8,399 nucleotides of DNA from Methylococcaceae bacterium. Its GTDB lineage: Bacteria > Pseudomonadota > Gammaproteobacteria > Methylococcales > Methylococcaceae. How positions within the stretch are numbered: the first letter of the stretch is position 1; each line of letters starts with the position of its first letter. Made by a program: the position numbers and the translations under genes. The DNA lies in the NCBI GenBank assembly GCA_012026715.1, contig VEPB01000416.1, positions 1-8,399 of the forward strand. Reading direction: 5' to 3'. Under the pieces are notes generated by a model. It was not told the origin of the DNA. It ran no database searches and saw nothing but the letters and a program-made list of their open reading frames with translations. Positions 5,909-8,399 of this stretch are shown piece after piece.

Positions 5909-7918
5909 TCATAACGGCTTAGGGGACAGTTCCCATTTCTCGACCCGATTTCTCCCGGCCTGCTTGGCCGTATAGAGTGCGCGGTCGGCGAGGGTGAGGC
6001 TGCTTTCCGGACCCGTCGCGCCGGAGTCCATCAAGGCGATGCCGATGCTGACCGTCATGCGGATGCTCTGCTGATCCCTTTGCAATGGCGTTTCGGCCAC
6101 ATGCAGGCGCAATCGTTCCGCAAAGGTACCGGCCTTGATCAGGTCGGTGTCCGGCAGGACGATGGCAAATTCTTCGCCGCCCATCCGTCCGACCAGATCG
6201 ACCTTGCGCAGCTGGCTGCGGACGATCTCGGCGAAGTGCCTCAGCAGGGCATCGCCGCAGGCATGGCCATAGGTGTCGTTGACACGCTTGAAGTGGTCCA
6301 GATCGAGCATGAGCACGGAAGCCGCAAGCTGAGGATTCCGTTGGACCCGGGCAAACTCTTCCTGCAAGCGCACGAGAAAATAGCGTCGGTTCAGAAATCC
6401 GGTGAGGGAGTCTTTCGTCGCCAATTCCAATAACTCTTCTTCCATCAGCTTGCGGTCATTGATGTCGACGCAGGAGCCGATGAAGCCGGCAAAATGGCCC
6501 GTTTCGTCGAAACGGGGCACGCCGCGATCGCTGATCCAGCGATATTCCCCGTCGTGGCGCCGTAAGCGGTATTCGACACTGAAGGGGAGACGATGGTTGA
6601 AATTCCACTCGTAGCAGTTCCGAACGAGTTCCAGGTCATCGGGATGCACATTGGCGATCCATCCCTGTTCCAATTCCTGAGCCATGGTCCTCCCGGTGAA
6701 CTCCAGCCACATGCTGTTGAACCAAACCGCCGCCTTGTCGGCATCCGCCAGCCAGATGAATACCGGGGCCGAGTTGGCCATCAGCCGGAACCGCGCCTCA
6801 CTTTCCTGCAACTCCCTGGCCCTTAGATCTGCCAGTGCCAGGGCCCTGCCTCGACTCAGGAATTGCCCGACCAACAAGGCCAAAATGACGCTGAGGGCCA
6901 TGCCGGTGCCGGCAATGACCAGTGGTATCGTCGCGTCGAGCCGGGATTGAAAACCTGGCGCCGTTCGAATGACCAGTGTCCACGGATGGCCGGAAATCAG
7001 CACATGTTGCGTGGTGCGCAGGGAAGATTCATCCGTTCCGTTGGCCGGAGAGCCAAACAGGCGGCTTGCTTCGGCCTCCTGCTCGCCGTCGAAAATTTCC
7101 AGCTGCAGATCGGCTTTCTGTTCCCCGCCGATTCCTCGCATCAAATCGTTCATCCGGAATGGCGAATAGACCCAGCCGACGATGGCGGATCTGCGCTGTT
7201 CCAAAGTGTCGTGGGACAAGTCGTTCCGGTAGACCGGCAAATACATGAGGAAGCCGGCCTGCACGTCCTCATCGGTTTCCTGTACCAGGATGACCTTGCC
7301 CGAGACAGCAATCCGGTCGGTATCGCGAGCCAAGGTCATCGCCTGATTGCGCACGGGCTCCGAATACATGTCATAGCCGAAGGCCCGCAGATTGCGGCCC
7401 GCGAACGGCTCCAGATAGAGGATGGAGGTGTAGACGGCCCGCTCTCCCGCGGGATAGATGTCGTAGTCGGGAAACCCTTGCCGGCGAACCTGGTCGACGT
7501 GCCTGGTCTTGCTCTCCCTCGGAACGATCAGTGAGAAGCCGACGCCTTGGACTCCGGGATAGCGCCTTTCCAGCGCCAATGCTGAGACGAAAGCATGGAA
7601 TTCCGCCCGCTCGACCGCGATGGATGCGGCAAACAAGCCACGCGTTCCGTACAGGACTTGGCGATAGTTTTCCAGGCGGTCCTCGATGTCATCCCGCAAA
7701 TCGCGAACCCGAAGATCGAAATAGGCTCGCCGATCCCGTTCCACGGCGTTCCGCGCAGAGGACCACAGGCCATAGGTGATGGACAAGGCCAGGATCAAGG
7801 TCAAGCCGGTCCAGCGCCGGGCGCACGCTGAACCTCGGGTCGCTTGCCTGGAGCGAGGCTGATGGGGCATCGATAGCATTGATTCGGTCCGGCGCCTATT
7901 CCCTATGGTCGTTCCCAT
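5909..7918 (-). CDS. Membrane CHASE-PAS-GGDEF diguanylate cyclase
   Basis: The 669-aa protein is a sensor enzyme making c-di-GMP from two GTP. In order: a basic N-terminus, membrane span 1 (about 37-54), a periplasmic CHASE ligand-binding domain (about 75-310, with RYPGVQGVGFSLIVP at 119-133 and FGYDMYSEPVRNQAM at 180-194), span 2 (about 330-353), a PAS domain (about 372-488, ending in the PAC-like GFIGSCVDINDRK), then a GGDEF domain (about 498-664). The cyclase core has DSLTGFLNRR (503-512), LDLDHFKRVNDTYGH (538-552) and an active-type GGEEF (580-584). The product-inhibition I-site RKVD (571-574) sits exactly five residues before it, so feedback inhibition is expected. CHASE domains bind small extracellular ligands, often cytokinin-like or peptide signals; the ligand here is unknown. 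ATG 7918 is listed; ATGs at 7879 and 7870 are alternatives, none with a strong ribosome site. No EAL domain is attached. Confidence 0.94.
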   Translation of the reverse strand: MGTTIGNRRRTESMLSMPHQPRSRQATRGSACARRWTGLTLILALSITYGLWSSARNAVERDRRAYFDLRVRDLRDDIEDRLENYRQVLYGTRGLFAASIAVERAEFHAFVSALALERRYPGVQGVGFSLIVPRESKTRHVDQVRRQGFPDYDIYPAGERAVYTSILYLEPFAGRNLRAFGYDMYSEPVRNQAMTLARDTDRIAVSGKVILVQETDEDVQAGFLMYLPVYRNDLSHDTLEQRRSAIVGWVYSPFRMNDLMRGIGGEQKADLQLEIFDGEQEAEASRLFGSPANGTDESSLRTTQHVLISGHPWTLVIRTAPGFQSRLDATIPLVIAGTGMALSVILALLVGQFLSRGRALALADLRARELQESEARFRLMANSAPVFIWLADADKAAVWFNSMWLEFTGRTMAQELEQGWIANVHPDDLELVRNCYEWNFNHRLPFSVEYRLRRHDGEYRWISDRGVPRFDETGHFAGFIGSCVDINDRKLMEEELLELATKDSLTGFLNRRYFLVRLQEEFARVQRNPQLAASVLMLDLDHFKRVNDTYGHACGDALLRHFAEIVRSQLRKVDLVGRMGGEEFAIVLPDTDLIKAGTFAERLRLHVAETPLQRDQQSIRMTVSIGIALMDSGATGPESSLTLADRALYTAKQAGRNRVEKWELSPKPL

Positions 7919-8164
7919 CCGATCCGACGCGCAGATGGTGGCTTTTACCCTATTGTCCCATTTTGACAGCCCTTCTACCGACTGGTGCCTGTGGTGAAAC
8001 GATGCGCCGAGGCTGGGCTAGCAACATGGTCGCCAGCCAGGGAACTGCGGGGCATCTTCAAAACCTGGCAGGGAAATGGGATGGACTCCTCCCCTCCCTG
8101 GCGGCATCGGGATGTGCCAAAGTGGAGGTGAAGCCAATCACTTGCTGAAGAGGATGAATCCAAG
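7919..8164 (+). other. Non-coding leader before the IS110 transposase, with hairpin (candidate left end / bridge RNA region)
   Basis: This stretch of 246 bases lies between the divergent diguanylate cyclase and IS110-type transposase genes. No reading frame in it looks like a real protein. It contains a stacked hairpin: CAGGGA (8069-8074) pairs with TCCCTG (8095-8100), and GGGA (8078-8081) with TCCC (8090-8093), closing an 8-base loop. In the IS110 group of the IS110 family the non-coding left end is long and encodes a structured bridge RNA that guides recombination. Position and structure are compatible with that, but I cannot define the element boundary or the guide loops, and promoter elements of the cyclase gene must also lie here. 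Confidence 0.35.
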
Positions 8165-8399
8165 ATGAATGCTACGACGATTGGTTTGGAGATTGCAAAG
8201 ACGGTATTCCGGCTCCACGGGGTGGATCGTTCGGGTAAGGCGGTGTTGCGCAACCAGTTGAGGCGGAGAGATGTCTTCGCCTATTTTGCCAATCTGCCGG
8301 CGGCGCGGATCGGAATCGAGGGCTGCGCCAGGGCGCATTATTGGGCGCGTGAGTTGATCAAGCCCGGTAGGGTACGCTGCGCGTACCTTAAGCCACGCC
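8165..8399 (+). CDS. IS110-family transposase, N-terminal part (runs off window; possibly degenerate)
   Basis: The reading frame stays open from ATG 8165 to the end of the window (78 codons). Residues 1-66 resemble the RuvC-like N-terminus of IS110-family DEDD transposases: MNATTIGLEIAKTVFRLHGV, then KAVLRNQLRRRDVFAYFANLP, then GIEGCARAHYWAREL. The family usually reads GxDxAK and EACGxAHYWAREL here. Glu9 replaces the first catalytic Asp, while the second acidic residue (Glu52) is kept but in an altered setting (EGCAR for EACGx). After residue 66 the expected LGHxVRLM segment is not recognisable and the DNA contains a REP-like palindrome. AGAGG lies about 11 bases upstream of the ATG, a weakly placed ribosome site. 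It may be a decayed or interrupted insertion sequence; the remainder outside the window would decide. Confidence 0.85.
   Translation, partial: MNATTIGLEIAKTVFRLHGVDRSGKAVLRNQLRRRDVFAYFANLPAARIGIEGCARAHYWARELIKPGRVRCAYLKPR
8366..8387. repeat. REP-like palindrome inside the transposase frame
   Basis: Bases 8371-8387 form a perfect inverted repeat, GGTACGC-TGC-GCGTACC, preceded by GGTAG. Short GC-rich GGTAGGGTACGC-type palindromes are a common form of dispersed intergenic repeat in gammaproteobacteria, which is from memory and not checked. It begins where similarity to IS110 transposases fades, so it may have been inserted there or mark the end of the IS remnant. Only one full copy is in the window; a partial match is at 5780-5791. 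Confidence 0.45.

Noticed and set aside
7963..7991. Consensus TTGACA as a -35 box for the IS110 transposase
   Set aside because: At 16-18 bases downstream there is no sequence resembling TATAAT, so a promoter is not supported.
7879..8148. + strand open frame of 89 codons before the transposase
   Set aside because: It overlaps the N-terminus of the diguanylate cyclase, has no ribosome site or recognisable motif, and its composition looks random.

Overview
The window is GC-rich and protein-dense, and looks like the chromosome of a free-living gammaproteobacterium. The main evidence is the divergent ybbA/tesA pair known from Enterobacteria and Pseudomonas, a HopJ-family gene, and abundant cyclic-di-GMP signalling domains. 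The overall flavour (HopJ, DedA, CHASE/GGDEF and EAL proteins) would fit Methylococcales, Chromatiales or Thiotrichales, but that placement is inference; no rRNA, tRNA or taxon-specific marker is present.

Left part (1-2079): the C-terminal piece of an EAL phosphodiesterase enters on the + strand and stops at 602. Six bases further is the stop codon of a convergent, uncharacterised 210-aa protein gene (609-1241, - strand). Upstream of that, also on the - strand, is ybbA (1375-2079), an ATPase of the LolD/YbbA type. The membrane permease that usually follows ybbA is absent.

Middle (2057-3686, + strand): tesA (periplasmic GDSL/SGNH thioesterase/lysophospholipase) is divergent from ybbA, with the two start codons sharing one CATG. 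It is followed by an isochorismatase-like cysteine hydrolase gene and a hopJ-family gene, with gaps of 53 and 26 bases, so the three probably form an operon.

Right part (3750-7918, - strand): a 612-aa gene fuses a full-length DedA/VTT membrane domain to a full-length glutamate/dicarboxylate:cation symporter (DAACS family). This is the most unusual protein in the window. After 320 non-coding bases comes a CHASE-PAS-GGEEF diguanylate cyclase with a canonical inhibitory I-site. With the EAL fragment at the left edge, the window holds one enzyme expected to make and one expected to degrade c-di-GMP, though nothing shows that they work together.

Right edge (7919-8399): a structured non-coding stretch leads into the start of an IS110-family transposase that runs off the window. 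The transposase has Glu where the family has its first catalytic Asp, and its recognisable homology appears to stop at a short REP-like palindrome (8371-8387). It may therefore be a decaying or interrupted insertion sequence. I found no CRISPR array, tRNA, rRNA or prophage. I do not see a clear multi-gene novel system; the DedA-DAACS fusion, the unknown 210-aa protein and the IS110 end are the places worth attention.
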